Notes: generated by a model from the sequence alone, not told the origin. DNA of 39,806 nucleotides from Candidatus Omnitrophota bacterium (GCA_028870995.1 JAGWOI010000005.1:1-39806); one strand, 5' to 3'; counted from the first letter of the stretch, positions 27,033 to 36,758 are shown. Numbers and translations are program-made.

Positions 27033-29477
27033 CTAATAAAGGACTTCGAAAACCTTGATGCGCGTGCGGCCGGTGGCGTCCTTGGCTTTGACCACGGGTT
27101 TAAAGTACTTTAAGCCGGCCCCGTTGAAGTAGTAGAGCTTCATGAGCATGGAATTGGCCAGCGAGCGGTCCATCAGGCGGGCCACATACTGGCCGTCCTC
27201 CTGGTAGAGCAGGACTGAATAGTTCAAATCCCCATCGGGGTTGACATGCTCCTCAACCGTCCCGTCTTTCAGGTAAAAGACGCTGTACGGATGCCCCTGG
27301 CCGTATTGGGCGGACTTGATTTTGGCATCCATGGTGTTCATATCGATGACCAAATTCTCACGGAAGATCAATTGATCATTATCCTTGCCTAGAAGAGGCA
27401 GGGATTCGCTGTATTTGGGCATGCCGCCCTCGGTGTTCCAAAGAAAATTAATGAAATCCCTGGAGCCGCGCGGGGGGACCTTTTTTAACATTGAGGGATG
27501 GTCGTTGATCTCCTCCATCTTTTTGATGTTCCAGCGGCCGCTGAAGGCAATCATCGCGTTGTCCTGGACCAGTTCGGTGTAGACCAGCACATAGCTGTGC
27601 GGTTTTTTCCCGTGGGTCATGGATAAAAGTGTTTGGATTTGGTCCCGGTCGAGAATGCCCTTGAGGGTTTGGGCCGCCTGTTCTTTGTCTTGGGCGGCAA
27701 TAGCGGACAGCAGGGCGGCGGCATCTGACAACTTTAAACCGCATTTGACCAGGTATTGGGCCGCCCGGTTGTCGCTCGAATCCAGCATGCGCAGGATGCC
27801 GCGGGCCTGCGCTTCATCCTGGCTTAGGAACATTTTACCCATCCAGTAACCGGCAGCACTTTGGTCCAGGGAGGCCCCGTCGAAGACAACGGCCCGGTTG
27901 GCGATGCCTTTGATGAAGTGGCCCGGCGCCCACCAGGTGTTGATGATGCTGTCGGCAGGCGTATCGGTCTTGATCTTCGTCAGGGCTTCGTCCCAGGTCG
28001 AATTGAAAATGGGGGTCAGGACAGTGCGAATATCCTTGTTGGCATTAAACAGGGTCAAGGCAACCAAAATCCCGGCCAGGGGCAGGCCGACCGTCTTGAG
28101 CTTAATAAACCGGTTGACGGCAGCGGTCGCCAGGATGCTTAAAGGCAGGGTGGCAAAAAGAACAAAGCGTTCACCAAGCGTACTCAGGACCATGGTGGCC
28201 GCCAGGAAGACCGTGAGGATCAGGGTATCGATGGCCTTGGGCTGACGGAAATTTTTAAGGCTGATTCGCAGGCAATAGATCCAGCCGCCGAAGCCCAACA
28301 GCATAAAGACTGGTCCTCCGGCTGATTTGGTGATATCGGCCAGGCTTTCCTTTTTTAGTTCGCCGACGGTCATGAACTGGTCGGGCCAAAGGTCGATCCC
28401 CCGGTGGGTAAATTTCACCAGTTCCCCGAAGCCTTCCTTAAAAAGAATAAAGAAATCCTGGAAGGAAAAGCAGACACTGATGATAAAAAGGCAGCTTGCC
28501 GTCAACAGCCCCAGGAAAGCCAGGTTCTGACGGGCATGGGACCGATCTTGTTTTATGAAAAAGTTGTAAAAGGCGGCGGCCGCACCGCAAGCTGCCGCGA
28601 GCAGGAAGGAAAATCCCCAGCCTTGCCAAAACAGGCCGTAAACGGCAACGACCACCCCGGCCGCGATGGACCACAGGATCATGCTTTTTTTAGAACTTGG
28701 CCGCAAAGCCAGGAAAAGACAGCCTAATAATAACAGGATAAAAAGGATGCAGTAAGGGTCGGTGCGGTACCAACCCAGGGCGCCGCGTTTGAGGTTGATA
28801 GGGGCCATGATCAGCATCAATGCCCCCACGAAGGAAGACACCACGGAAAATTGCAGCACCCGGCCCACCCATAAAAAGGCGGCGATGACAAGGACATAGG
28901 TAAAAAGGGGCGTGTACGCCAGGGCTGACATCAAGGGAATATGCGGATCAAAGAGCCGCATCAATTTGTAAACGGCAAAGCCCCAGTAAGGGTGCAGGGT
29001 GAAGGGCTGCCAGGCGCCGTAAGGCGCGCACATCAGCGGATTGAAATATTTGCTTCCTTTAATAATATCGGCGATGCGGCCCTTGTCCACCAGGTTCTGG
29101 GTCAAATTATAAAAATCATAACCGTCTGATTCCAGCAGGTAGATCTTTTGGCGCTCATGGGACTGCCGGCTTAGACCGATGGTCACCTTATCAATGGCTT
29201 CCATGACCCGTTGATTCTGCGTATGCAGGGTTTCGTTGAGCTTTTCTTCGGCCAGACGGTTGGCGATTGCCGGAGGCATGGCCGGCTCCTGGGTGAGGAT
29301 CTGCGACAGATAGGTTTGCTTGATTTTGTAAAGGACGAGCAGGGTGGCCTGGTCGCGGGTATTGTCCCACAGGTGCACCCGCAGGGGATAAAGGCGCACG
29401 TAGCAGCTGACCACGGCCAGGATAAGCCATGCCACGACCCATGGCCAGAGTTTGAATTTCTTAGTACTCATCGTCAT
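27033..29477 (-). CDS. STT3/PglB/AglB-like oligosaccharyltransferase
   Basis: 814 aa. Polytopic N-terminal half (about 13 helices) and a soluble C-terminal half. Motifs match the STT3 family: a first-loop acidic motif in DGYDFYNLTQNLVDKG (about residue 118), TVGE (about 369-372) as the TIxE/SVSE-type loop motif, and WWAPGHFIKGIANRAVVFDG (about 515) in place of the canonical WWDYG segment. Such enzymes move lipid-linked glycans onto Asn of exported proteins. The Asp of WWDYG is Ala here, so acceptor recognition may differ. The start is the MTM at 29477 or the ATG two codons later; no Shine-Dalgarno is seen. The upstream protease gene lies 11 nt away. Confidence 0.82.
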   Translation of the reverse strand: MTMSTKKFKLWPWVVAWLILAVVSCYVRLYPLRVHLWDNTRDQATLLVLYKIKQTYLSQILTQEPAMPPAIANRLAEEKLNETLHTQNQRVMEAIDKVTIGLSRQSHERQKIYLLESDGYDFYNLTQNLVDKGRIADIIKGSKYFNPLMCAPYGAWQPFTLHPYWGFAVYKLMRLFDPHIPLMSALAYTPLFTYVLVIAAFLWVGRVLQFSVVSSFVGALMLIMAPINLKRGALGWYRTDPYCILFILLLLGCLFLALRPSSKKSMILWSIAAGVVVAVYGLFWQGWGFSFLLAAACGAAAAFYNFFIKQDRSHARQNLAFLGLLTASCLFIISVCFSFQDFFILFKEGFGELVKFTHRGIDLWPDQFMTVGELKKESLADITKSAGGPVFMLLGFGGWIYCLRISLKNFRQPKAIDTLILTVFLAATMVLSTLGERFVLFATLPLSILATAAVNRFIKLKTVGLPLAGILVALTLFNANKDIRTVLTPIFNSTWDEALTKIKTDTPADSIINTWWAPGHFIKGIANRAVVFDGASLDQSAAGYWMGKMFLSQDEAQARGILRMLDSSDNRAAQYLVKCGLKLSDAAALLSAIAAQDKEQAAQTLKGILDRDQIQTLLSMTHGKKPHSYVLVYTELVQDNAMIAFSGRWNIKKMEEINDHPSMLKKVPPRGSRDFINFLWNTEGGMPKYSESLPLLGKDNDQLIFRENLVIDMNTMDAKIKSAQYGQGHPYSVFYLKDGTVEEHVNPDGDLNYSVLLYQEDGQYVARLMDRSLANSMLMKLYYFNGAGLKYFKPVVKAKDATGRTRIKVFEVLY

Positions 29478-29488
29478 GTGTAGGAGGA

Positions 29489-30184
29489 TTATGGCACATT
29501 TCTGCGATATTGCAAATATTGCTGGTGGATTTTGTTGGAGGCAATGGCTATACTGGAGTTTGGCTGGGATTCCCTCTTGGCCATGACCATGCCCAGCAGC
29601 CGCCCCTGCCTGTCAAGGATGGGTCCACCGCTGTCGCCGTGATTGAGATCAAGGTCCAGTTCCAGGAAATCATTGGTCAAGGTCGTGCGGTCCCGGAGAA
29701 TGCCTTTGATATGTCCGGACATGATGGACCGGTTGTCATAATCCGAATTGCCGACAGCCAGGATGTCCTGGCCGACACCCACCAGCGAAGAGTCCGCCCA
29801 GGCGACACTGGGCAGGGGGTGCGGGGGATGGATACGCAGGAAACTGAAATCATAGGCGCCATTGGCATAAAGCACCTTGGCCGACAGCTTCGTGCCGTTG
29901 GGCAGGATGACAAAAATAAAAGGGGCATCGATGATCGTGTGGGTATTGGTCACGATGATCCCAGAAGGGTCGATGACCAGGCCGGCGGCCTTACGGTAAT
30001 AGGTGGCCAGGTGGGGCGGGTTGGTGTGCGTCACCCTGGTCAGCTGTGTTTGCACGGTCACGATGGATTTTTCCGTCTGATGGATACGGTCAATGAGATT
30101 GCCCCCGGCCCAGGCACAGGGGGCTGCCAGGAGCAGCATTAAGGTGATCGAGATGTTATTTAATATTCTTGACGGTTTTGGCAT
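29489..30184 (-). CDS. Exported trypsin-like serine protease, HtrA type without PDZ
   Basis: 231 aa. Signal peptide (ITLMLLLAAPCAWA/G), then a chymotrypsin fold with all three catalytic residues visible: His in VTNTHTII, Asp in AYDFSFLRI and Ser in NHGDSGGPIL. There is no PDZ domain, unlike DegP/DegS. It acts in the periplasm or envelope. Probably co-transcribed with the downstream oligosaccharyltransferase, 11 nt away. Divergent from the GNAT gene, with only 29 nt between starts. Confidence 0.85.
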   Translation of the reverse strand: MPKPSRILNNISITLMLLLAAPCAWAGGNLIDRIHQTEKSIVTVQTQLTRVTHTNPPHLATYYRKAAGLVIDPSGIIVTNTHTIIDAPFIFVILPNGTKLSAKVLYANGAYDFSFLRIHPPHPLPSVAWADSSLVGVGQDILAVGNSDYDNRSIMSGHIKGILRDRTTLTNDFLELDLDLNHGDSGGPILDRQGRLLGMVMAKRESQPNSSIAIASNKIHQQYLQYRRNVP

Positions 30185-30213
30185 AACCGTTTAGTATTTT
30201 CTCATAAATTTTT

Positions 30214-30876
30214 ATGAATAAAATAAATATTAGGGCTTATAATCCCGGGGATCGCACGGCCTTACGGAACCTTTGTTGCGATGTGGCGGACCGGGGCGGC
30301 CCCATCGAGAATTTTTTCCCCGACCGTGAAGTGGCCGCGGACTTATTGACCCGATATTACACGGATTACGAGCCGGAATCGACCTTTGTGGCCACCCGTG
30401 AGAACCGCCTGGTGGGCTATGTCAACGGCTGCACGGACAACCGGCGATACGGTTTGGTGATGTTCTGGCTTTTAGGGCCGGCGGTGCTGGCCAAGGCATT
30501 TAAACGCGGGCTTTTTTTCCGGCCGGAAATCCACCAGCTGCTCGGCACGGTATTGAAAAATTGGCGCCGGATCTTTGTCTGGCGAAAAAGGTCCTTCCAC
30601 AGCCACCAGGGGCATTTGCATATCGGGATCGCTGCCGAAGCCCGCGGCCAGCAGGTGGGGAGGCAGCTGGTTGACATACTGGCAGCCCACGCCGAAGGCA
30701 AGGGCATCACGGAACTAGCGGCCTCCGTGCATGAAGCCAATACGGCGGCTAGGCATTTTTTCCAAAAATTGGGGTTTACGGTTGCCGAATCTTATCCGAT
30801 GGTGGCCATCCGTGACGGCAGGGAGGAGCATTACCGCTCGTTATTGTATGTCAAATCGATCAAGACATCTCATTAA
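30214..30876 (+). CDS. GNAT-family N-acetyltransferase
   Basis: 220 aa. The acetyl-CoA-binding motif A is HIGIAAEARGQQVGRQLVDI (about residues 136-155), and the C-terminal NTAARHFFQKLGFTVAE is typical of GNATs. Substrate unknown. A basic insert (KNWRRIFVWRKRSFHSH) precedes motif A. The next gene starts within its last 29 nt. Confidence 0.85.
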   Translation: MNKINIRAYNPGDRTALRNLCCDVADRGGPIENFFPDREVAADLLTRYYTDYEPESTFVATRENRLVGYVNGCTDNRRYGLVMFWLLGPAVLAKAFKRGLFFRPEIHQLLGTVLKNWRRIFVWRKRSFHSHQGHLHIGIAAEARGQQVGRQLVDILAAHAEGKGITELAASVHEANTAARHFFQKLGFTVAESYPMVAIRDGREEHYRSLLYVKSIKTSH

Positions 30877-32260
30877 GGCCCTTACCGCCATTTTGCTGGT
30901 TTTAAGGGTCAGCGTCGGGTGGACAGACCCTCTGACCAAGCTCACCTTGTCGCCCACGGACCGGATTCTGGTCCTGGCGCCCCATCCTGACGATGAAGTT
31001 CTGGGAACGGCCGGCGTGATCCAGCAGGCCGTGGCCATGAAGCTTCCTGTCAAGATCGTCTTTCTGACCAACGGCGATGCCAATGAATGGTCATTCCTGC
31101 TCTACCGCAGGCATCCGGTGGTTTTTCCCCGCGCTATGGAAGCAATGGGATTGGTTCGGCATGATGAAGCCGTCAATGCCGACAGGATATTAGGGGTCGA
31201 TCGCAAGGACTTGGTCTTTTTGGGTTACCCTGATTTCGGCACGCTCAATATGTGGTATTATCACTGGGGCAAGCGTCCCCCGTTTCGGAGTTTGACGACC
31301 CACGCGGCAGCTGTACCTTACAAGATCGCCTATGATTACGGCGCGCCTTACAAAGGAGAATCCGTCCTTCAAGACCTTAGGACCATTTTAAAGGATTTCA
31401 AGCCCACCAAGATTTTTGTCTCTCATCCGGCGGACCATAACGGGGACCATCTGGCATTCTATCTTTATTTACGGGTGGCCATGTGGGAAGAGGGGATGGA
31501 TGACAGTATTCCCGTCTATACTTACCTCGTTCATTATTTGGGTTGGCCCAAACCCAAAGGATTCCATCCCGAGAAGGACCTGGTTCCTCCGGAAGCCTTG
31601 AAAGACAATGAGCATTGGTTGCAATACCATTTGAGCGTGGCGCAGTTCGAAAACAAGGAAAAGGCCCTGCAGGCGCACAAGAGCCAGTACTTTTCCAGCC
31701 CGCGCTACCTTATGTCTTTTATAAAATTCAACGAACTTTTTGCCGAAATTTCACCGCTGCGGATCGGCGCGAATGAGGACATGCCCATCATGTCCCGGCA
31801 GAATAAATTAACAACAGGCATCGAATTACCGGAAGAATTGAATGACCGCGAGCGCCTGGCCTTCATCGGCATCGACTGGAAATCCCTGCGCCTGGAATCC
31901 GGTAAATTGATCGTCACCATCGGCCTTAGCAAGCCCCTGGCTGAGGATGTGGAGGCGTCGATCTACTTTTTCGGTTACAATAAGGACGTCCCTTTTGGCC
32001 AGATGCCCAAGATCAATGTGCACTTGGGGGTTTTAAGTTACAGCGTCTATGATCAGAACCGGCGGTTGAACCAGCAGGTGGTACAGGTGGCCAGAAATGC
32101 CAGGGAGGTGACCATCACGGTGCCTTTGAAATTGCTGGGAGATCCGCAAAAGATTTTGACCAGCGCCAGAACGGCCTTGGGCAATTTGCCCCTGGATAAT
32201 TCTTCCTGGGTGATGCTGGAGCTCCAAAGCCAAGCTGCTCCACAAGGAGGTGCGTCATGA
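30848..32260 (+). CDS. Exported PIG-L family deacetylase
   Basis: 470 aa from ATG 30848, chosen because it gives a signal-like N-terminus (HLIKALTAILLVLRVSVG); an earlier start at 30731 is the wrong frame context inside the GNAT gene. Zinc-binding motifs: APHPDDEVLG (about residue 40) and SHPADHNGDH (about 195). These enzymes remove N-acetyl groups from sugars such as GlcNAc. A C-terminal extension of about 150 residues looks like a separate beta-rich domain. With the neighbouring glycan genes, an envelope sugar substrate is likely; this is inference. Confidence 0.85.
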   Translation: MSNRSRHLIKALTAILLVLRVSVGWTDPLTKLTLSPTDRILVLAPHPDDEVLGTAGVIQQAVAMKLPVKIVFLTNGDANEWSFLLYRRHPVVFPRAMEAMGLVRHDEAVNADRILGVDRKDLVFLGYPDFGTLNMWYYHWGKRPPFRSLTTHAAAVPYKIAYDYGAPYKGESVLQDLRTILKDFKPTKIFVSHPADHNGDHLAFYLYLRVAMWEEGMDDSIPVYTYLVHYLGWPKPKGFHPEKDLVPPEALKDNEHWLQYHLSVAQFENKEKALQAHKSQYFSSPRYLMSFIKFNELFAEISPLRIGANEDMPIMSRQNKLTTGIELPEELNDRERLAFIGIDWKSLRLESGKLIVTIGLSKPLAEDVEASIYFFGYNKDVPFGQMPKINVHLGVLSYSVYDQNRRLNQQVVQVARNAREVTITVPLKLLGDPQKILTSARTALGNLPLDNSSWVMLELQSQAAPQGGAS

Positions 32261-32844
32261 AATTACTGTATACGAAAACTTCTCCCTACGCCCGCAAGGC
32301 AAGGGTCATTGCCCTGGAAAAGAACATCCCCTTGGAATTGGTGGATGAGGACCTGCAGAAAAAATCCCAGCGGCTGCTGGATGCCAACCCATTGGGAAAG
32401 GTCCCAACGCTGGTCCTGGATGACGGAACCACGGTCTTCGACAGCCCGGTGATCTGCCAGTACCTGGACGGTCTCAATGGCCAGGTCATCATGATCCCCC
32501 GGGATATACCGGGGCGCTTTGAAGTGTTGAAATGGGAGGCCTTTGCCGACGACTTGACGGCCTCGGCGATCAACCTTTACAGGGAAAAAGTCCGCCATCC
32601 CCAGGATTTTAACAAGGAATTTATTGCCGCCGGGGAAGCCGGCATCGGCCGGGCCTACACCTATATAGAAAATAATCTTCACCGGCTTCAGATTTTTAAT
32701 CTGGCGCCTGTGGCCGTGGCTTCCGCCATCGGCTATATCCATCTGCGCCTGCCTCATTTGAAGGTGCAGGGTGATGTGCAGCAATGGTTCGAAGTGATTT
32801 CCAAACGGCCCAGCATGGCGCAAACGATCCCGGCGGTCCAGTGA
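32257..32844 (+). CDS. Glutathione S-transferase-like protein
   Basis: 195 aa. Thioredoxin-fold N-domain with TKTSPYARKARVIALEKNIP, the cis-Pro motif KVPTLVLDDG and DSPVICQYLDGL, then an all-helical C-domain. The active-site residue would be Ser/Tyr in SPYARK. Overlaps the PIG-L gene by ATGA and the Nudix gene by one base. Confidence 0.88.
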   Translation: MKLLYTKTSPYARKARVIALEKNIPLELVDEDLQKKSQRLLDANPLGKVPTLVLDDGTTVFDSPVICQYLDGLNGQVIMIPRDIPGRFEVLKWEAFADDLTASAINLYREKVRHPQDFNKEFIAAGEAGIGRAYTYIENNLHRLQIFNLAPVAVASAIGYIHLRLPHLKVQGDVQQWFEVISKRPSMAQTIPAVQ

Positions 32845-33335
32845 TGAGCCCTCTCAAATTTAATTTCCGGTACAACCAGCCCGTCAAGCTTCCTAACGGG
32901 CGCGTCACGCGCATTAATTTGATCAACCATCCGGGCGCAGTCATCATCGCGCCATTTTTAAACAAGAAGACGGTAGTCATGATGCGCCAGTTCAGACCGG
33001 TGCTTAAAAAATATATCTATGAACTACCCGCCGGCACCATCGATCCTGGAGAACGGCCTGTCCGCTGCGCCCGGCGTGAATTGTTGGAAGAGACCGGCCT
33101 TAAAGCGGGGCTGCTGGCCAAGCTGGGCGCCATCTATCCGGTGCCTGGTTATTCGACGGAAGTCATCCATATTTTTAAGGCCGAGCAACTGACCATGACC
33201 CAAGCCCAGCCTGAAGATTATGAGGTCATCGACATCATGCCCATGAGCAGGTCCGAGGTGCGCGCACTCCTCAAAAAGGGCAAGCTCATGGATGCCAAGA
33301 GCATTTGCGCTCTGGTTTTGTGCGGATGGTTATAA
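32844..33335 (+). CDS. Nudix hydrolase, ADP-ribose pyrophosphatase-like
   Basis: 163 aa from ATG 32844, which overlaps the previous stop. The Nudix box is complete: GTIDPGERPVRCARRELLEE followed by TGL. The Pro and Gly-Tyr after it (PVPGYSTEVIHIFKAEQL) are as in NudF/AdpP. It probably hydrolyses ADP-ribose or related nucleotide sugars. Confidence 0.88.
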   Translation: MSPLKFNFRYNQPVKLPNGRVTRINLINHPGAVIIAPFLNKKTVVMMRQFRPVLKKYIYELPAGTIDPGERPVRCARRELLEETGLKAGLLAKLGAIYPVPGYSTEVIHIFKAEQLTMTQAQPEDYEVIDIMPMSRSEVRALLKKGKLMDAKSICALVLCGWL

Positions 33336-34558
33336 AATTCTCCCATTTTTTTAAGCAATATGCTTCATCGCTGACTCTCCTGGGCGGCATTTTGTCCGGC
33401 TGCATCCTGGGCCTAGTTTTTAAGGAAAAAGCCGCAATCTTCAAGCCCCTGGGCGACATTTTTCTCAATCTGCTTTTTACTATCGTCGTACCGCTGGTAT
33501 TTTTTTCCATAGCTTCGGCCGTGGCTTCCATGAATAATTTGCGGCGTCTGGGGTCGATCGTCCTGTGGATGATGGTGGTCTTCACCGTCACAGGCATCAT
33601 CGCCTCCGTCCTGATGTTGATCGCGGTACAGATTTATCCGCCCGCCCAGGGCATCAGCGTCACCTTGCCCAGTCATGTCCATTTCCAGCAACTCAATGCA
33701 GCCGACCAGATGGTCAAGGCCTTCACGGTCTCGGATTTTGCCGATCTGTTTTCCAAGAAGAACATGTTGGCCCTCATCATTTTCGCCTTGCTGATCGGTT
33801 TAAGTGCCTGCACGCTGGGAGAGAAGGCTAGGGCTTTCACTTCATTCCTGATGTCCGGCAACGAAGTCATGATGAAGGCCATTGCCTACATCATGTGGTA
33901 CGCGCCCATTGGATTAGGGGCTTATTTTGCTTATCTCATCGGTGTGCTTGGGCCCCAGCTGTTGGGCACCTATGTGCGCGCTATGATCCTTTATTATCCG
34001 GTTTCCATGGCTTATTTTTTTATCGGTTTTTCCTTTTATGTTTTCTTGGCTTCGGGCATCAGGGGATTACGGGTTTTCTGGCCTAACATCATGCCGGCAG
34101 CGGTGACGGCCCTCGCCACGGCAAGCAGCATGGCCACCATTCCCGTCAATCTGGAGGCTGCCGAACGCGCCGGTGTGCCGCAGGATATCCGGGAGATGGT
34201 CATCCCTATCGGCTCGACCATCCACATGGACGGTTCCTGCCTTTCCGCGGTGCTTAAGACCGCAGTGCTTTTCGGGTTGTTCCATATGAATTTTGCTTCG
34301 CCCTGGGCCATGGTCACGGCAGTGGGGGTGGCACTGTTAAGCGGTACGGTGATGAGCGGCATCCCCGGCGGCGGCTTCCTGGGAGAGCTTATGATCGTCA
34401 CGCTATACGGCTTCCCTGTTGTTGCCATGCCCATTATTTCCATGATCGGCACACTTGTCGATCCTCCGGCCACCATGGTTAATGCCATCGGAGACAATGT
34501 CAGCAGCATGCTGGTGGCCCGTATCCTGGGCGGTAAAGATTGGATGACCCTGCCATGA
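33326..34558 (+). CDS. Dicarboxylate/amino acid:cation symporter (DAACS family)
   Basis: 410 aa from ATG 33326 (10-nt overlap with the Nudix gene). Family hallmarks: TASSMATIPVNLEAAERAGV (HP1), GSTIHMDGSCL (the NMDG site), SGIPGGGFLGE (HP2) and DPPATMVNAIGDNVSSM (TM8). The Arg that binds the substrate side-chain carboxylate in GltPh (the R-T of the RTxxNVxGD motif) is Ala here. This argues against glutamate/aspartate as substrate and for a neutral amino acid or another acid. Trimeric elevator transporter in the cytoplasmic membrane. Confidence 0.92.
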   Translation: MVIKFSHFFKQYASSLTLLGGILSGCILGLVFKEKAAIFKPLGDIFLNLLFTIVVPLVFFSIASAVASMNNLRRLGSIVLWMMVVFTVTGIIASVLMLIAVQIYPPAQGISVTLPSHVHFQQLNAADQMVKAFTVSDFADLFSKKNMLALIIFALLIGLSACTLGEKARAFTSFLMSGNEVMMKAIAYIMWYAPIGLGAYFAYLIGVLGPQLLGTYVRAMILYYPVSMAYFFIGFSFYVFLASGIRGLRVFWPNIMPAAVTALATASSMATIPVNLEAAERAGVPQDIREMVIPIGSTIHMDGSCLSAVLKTAVLFGLFHMNFASPWAMVTAVGVALLSGTVMSGIPGGGFLGELMIVTLYGFPVVAMPIISMIGTLVDPPATMVNAIGDNVSSMLVARILGGKDWMTLP

Positions 34559-35967
34559 AGATTGCCATTATCGGGGCCGGACCGGCCGGCCTTACCGCTG
34601 CTTATGAGTTGACCAAGGCAGGCAAACAAGTCGAGGTCTTTGAGGCAGGAAATCTGCCCGGCGGCATGGCCAAGACCATCCGTTTATGGAACCAGCATGT
34701 CGATACCGGCCCTCATCGTTTTTTCAGTAAGGACAAAAGGGTCAATGAGCTGTGGCTGGAGGTGGTGGGCCGGGATTACCGCATCGTCGAGCGCCTGACA
34801 CGGATTTTTTACCAGCAGAAATTTTATTTTTATCCGTTAAATCCTTTAAATGTCTTAAGAAACATGGGATGGGGGCAAGCCGCCGTCTGTGTCGGGGATT
34901 ACCTCAAAGAAATGGCCGTGCCCACCCGGCTTGACGGCAGTTTTGAGACATGGGTGACGCGGCGTTTCGGCCGCCGTCTGTATGAAATCTTTTTTAAGCC
35001 TTACAGCGAAAAGCTCTGGGGGCTTCCTTGCAGCGAACTTGATGATGATTTTGCCGCTCAAAGGATCAAAAAGCTGTCTTTGTTCGAGGCCTTGAAAAAT
35101 GCCATCGTCAAAGACAGAAGGCACCGGACGCTTGCCGACCAATTCGCCTACCCCAATAAAGGCACAGGCATGGTGTACCAGCGCATGGCGGACTATGTGA
35201 CAGGACACGGAGGGGCCATTGTTTATAAAACGCCCGTGGAAAAAGTCATGTTTGATGAGGGCAAGGGATGGGCGGTGGATGCTGTGGGCGGCCGGTCTTT
35301 CGGGGGTTACACCCATCTGATTTCCACCATGCCGTTGTCTTTGCTCATCAAGTGTCTGAATCATGTGCCTTCAGCCGTCAGCCAGGCCGCCGCGTCGCTG
35401 CGTTTTAGGAATACAATCCTGATCTATTTGAACGTGGACAGCGATGATCTTTTTCCCGACCAGTGGATTTATGTTCAGTCCCCGGAATATAAGACCGGGC
35501 GGCTGACCAATTTCAGGAATTGGGTGCCTGATATTTACGGCGATGAGAAAAGCACCATCTTGCTTGCCGAGTTTTGGTGTAATGACGGCGAGGCCCTCTG
35601 GCAGGAATCGCCGGAGAATCTGATCGCTCTAGCTGCTGCCGAGTTAAAACAAATGGGTTTCGGCAATGCCAGGATCCTGGATGGTCATGTAGAAAGGATT
35701 CCTCGCTGTTATCCCATTTATTACAAAGGATATAAAAATGACCTAAAAGTCATCCAAGAATACCTGGATACGATCCCAGGCTTAAGCGTCATCGGACGCT
35801 ACGGCGCGTTTAAATACAATAATCAGGACCACAGCATTCTTATGGGGATTGAGGCGGCTGCCAATATTTTGAGGTCGGAGAAGAAAGACCTTTGGGCCAT
35901 CAATACTGATTTTGAAGAGTACCAGGAGTCGTTCATCATCACCAGGCAGGGACTGGTCAGGGAATAA
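34555..35967 (+). CDS. FAD-dependent oxidoreductase (amine-oxidase/COG1232-like)
   Basis: 470 aa from ATG 34555, which overlaps the symporter stop. N-terminal FAD-binding motif IAIIGAGPAGLTAAYELTKA, then VFEAGNLPGGMAKTI. The middle has DTGPHRFFSKDKRVNELW and FYPLNPLNVLRNMG, seen in a subgroup that occurs with glycosyltransferases and resembles UDP-galactopyranose mutase and protoporphyrinogen oxidase. C-terminal motif GRYGAFKYNNQDHSI, then LMGIEAAANIL. Together with the following GT2 gene it suggests polysaccharide or lipid-linked sugar synthesis; the exact reaction is unknown. Confidence 0.8.
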   Translation: MKIAIIGAGPAGLTAAYELTKAGKQVEVFEAGNLPGGMAKTIRLWNQHVDTGPHRFFSKDKRVNELWLEVVGRDYRIVERLTRIFYQQKFYFYPLNPLNVLRNMGWGQAAVCVGDYLKEMAVPTRLDGSFETWVTRRFGRRLYEIFFKPYSEKLWGLPCSELDDDFAAQRIKKLSLFEALKNAIVKDRRHRTLADQFAYPNKGTGMVYQRMADYVTGHGGAIVYKTPVEKVMFDEGKGWAVDAVGGRSFGGYTHLISTMPLSLLIKCLNHVPSAVSQAAASLRFRNTILIYLNVDSDDLFPDQWIYVQSPEYKTGRLTNFRNWVPDIYGDEKSTILLAEFWCNDGEALWQESPENLIALAAAELKQMGFGNARILDGHVERIPRCYPIYYKGYKNDLKVIQEYLDTIPGLSVIGRYGAFKYNNQDHSILMGIEAAANILRSEKKDLWAINTDFEEYQESFIITRQGLVRE

Positions 35968-35971
35968 TATA

Positions 35972-36724
35972 ATGAAATCCGTCATCAAGGAATTCCATTC
36001 CCGCCGCAGCCTGTATTGCCTAATCATTGGTGTTCTTAATGAAGGCGGCCGGTTCACGCGACAACTGAAACAACTGGCAAACCTCTCGTATGGGGTAGAT
36101 ATCATTATTGCCGACGGGGGGAGCACTGACGGAGCCACGGATCCGGAACGGTTGGCCGGCCTGGTCCAGTCCTTGGTGAAGGACGAAAGCGGTCGAGGGT
36201 TAAGCGCTCAATACCAGTCAGCCATAAGTTACGCGCTGTCCAAGGGCTACGAAGGCTTGATCCTGGTGGATGGCAACGGCAAGGACGGGATGGAGGCCAT
36301 CCCCCGGTTCATCGCAGAATTATACCGGGGGATAGATCTGGTCCAAGGTTCCCGTTTTTTACCGGGAGGTTCTTGTCGTCATACACCTTTGTTGCGGTTG
36401 GCAGGCATAAGGATGGTCTTTTCGCCCTTGATGAGTTTGGCCAGTGGTTTTGCTTATACAGATGCGATCAACGGATTTAAAGGGGTCAGCCGCCGGTTAT
36501 TGCTTCATCAGGATTTTAAGCCTTTGCGCCGGACGTTAAGCCGGGGCTACCGGCTGCAGTATTATATCAATTACCGTGCTCCGCGTTTAGGACGGGTGAT
36601 GGAAATCCCGGTGGCGAGGGAGTATCCTGCCGGCGCGAAAAAGATCACTAAAATCCGCGGGCTGCGGTCCCATGGAAGCATCCTTTTGGAATTATGCCGT
36701 GTTTGCCTGGGGTTTTATAATTAA
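35972..36724 (+). CDS. Family 2 glycosyltransferase
   Basis: 250 aa from ATG 35972. GT-A fold: LIIGVLNEGGRFTRQLKQL, IIIADGGSTDGATDP and ILVDGNGKDGMEAIPRFI (metal/nucleotide-sugar site DGNGKD). The region after it (VQGSRFLPGG) is as in polyprenyl-phosphate sugar transferases (DPM/GtrB-like), but C-terminal membrane helices are absent. Confidence 0.88.
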   Translation: MKSVIKEFHSRRSLYCLIIGVLNEGGRFTRQLKQLANLSYGVDIIIADGGSTDGATDPERLAGLVQSLVKDESGRGLSAQYQSAISYALSKGYEGLILVDGNGKDGMEAIPRFIAELYRGIDLVQGSRFLPGGSCRHTPLLRLAGIRMVFSPLMSLASGFAYTDAINGFKGVSRRLLLHQDFKPLRRTLSRGYRLQYYINYRAPRLGRVMEIPVAREYPAGAKKITKIRGLRSHGSILLELCRVCLGFYN

Positions 36725-36758
36725 TCATCATAAAGACCGTTGGAATTATCGCTTGATA

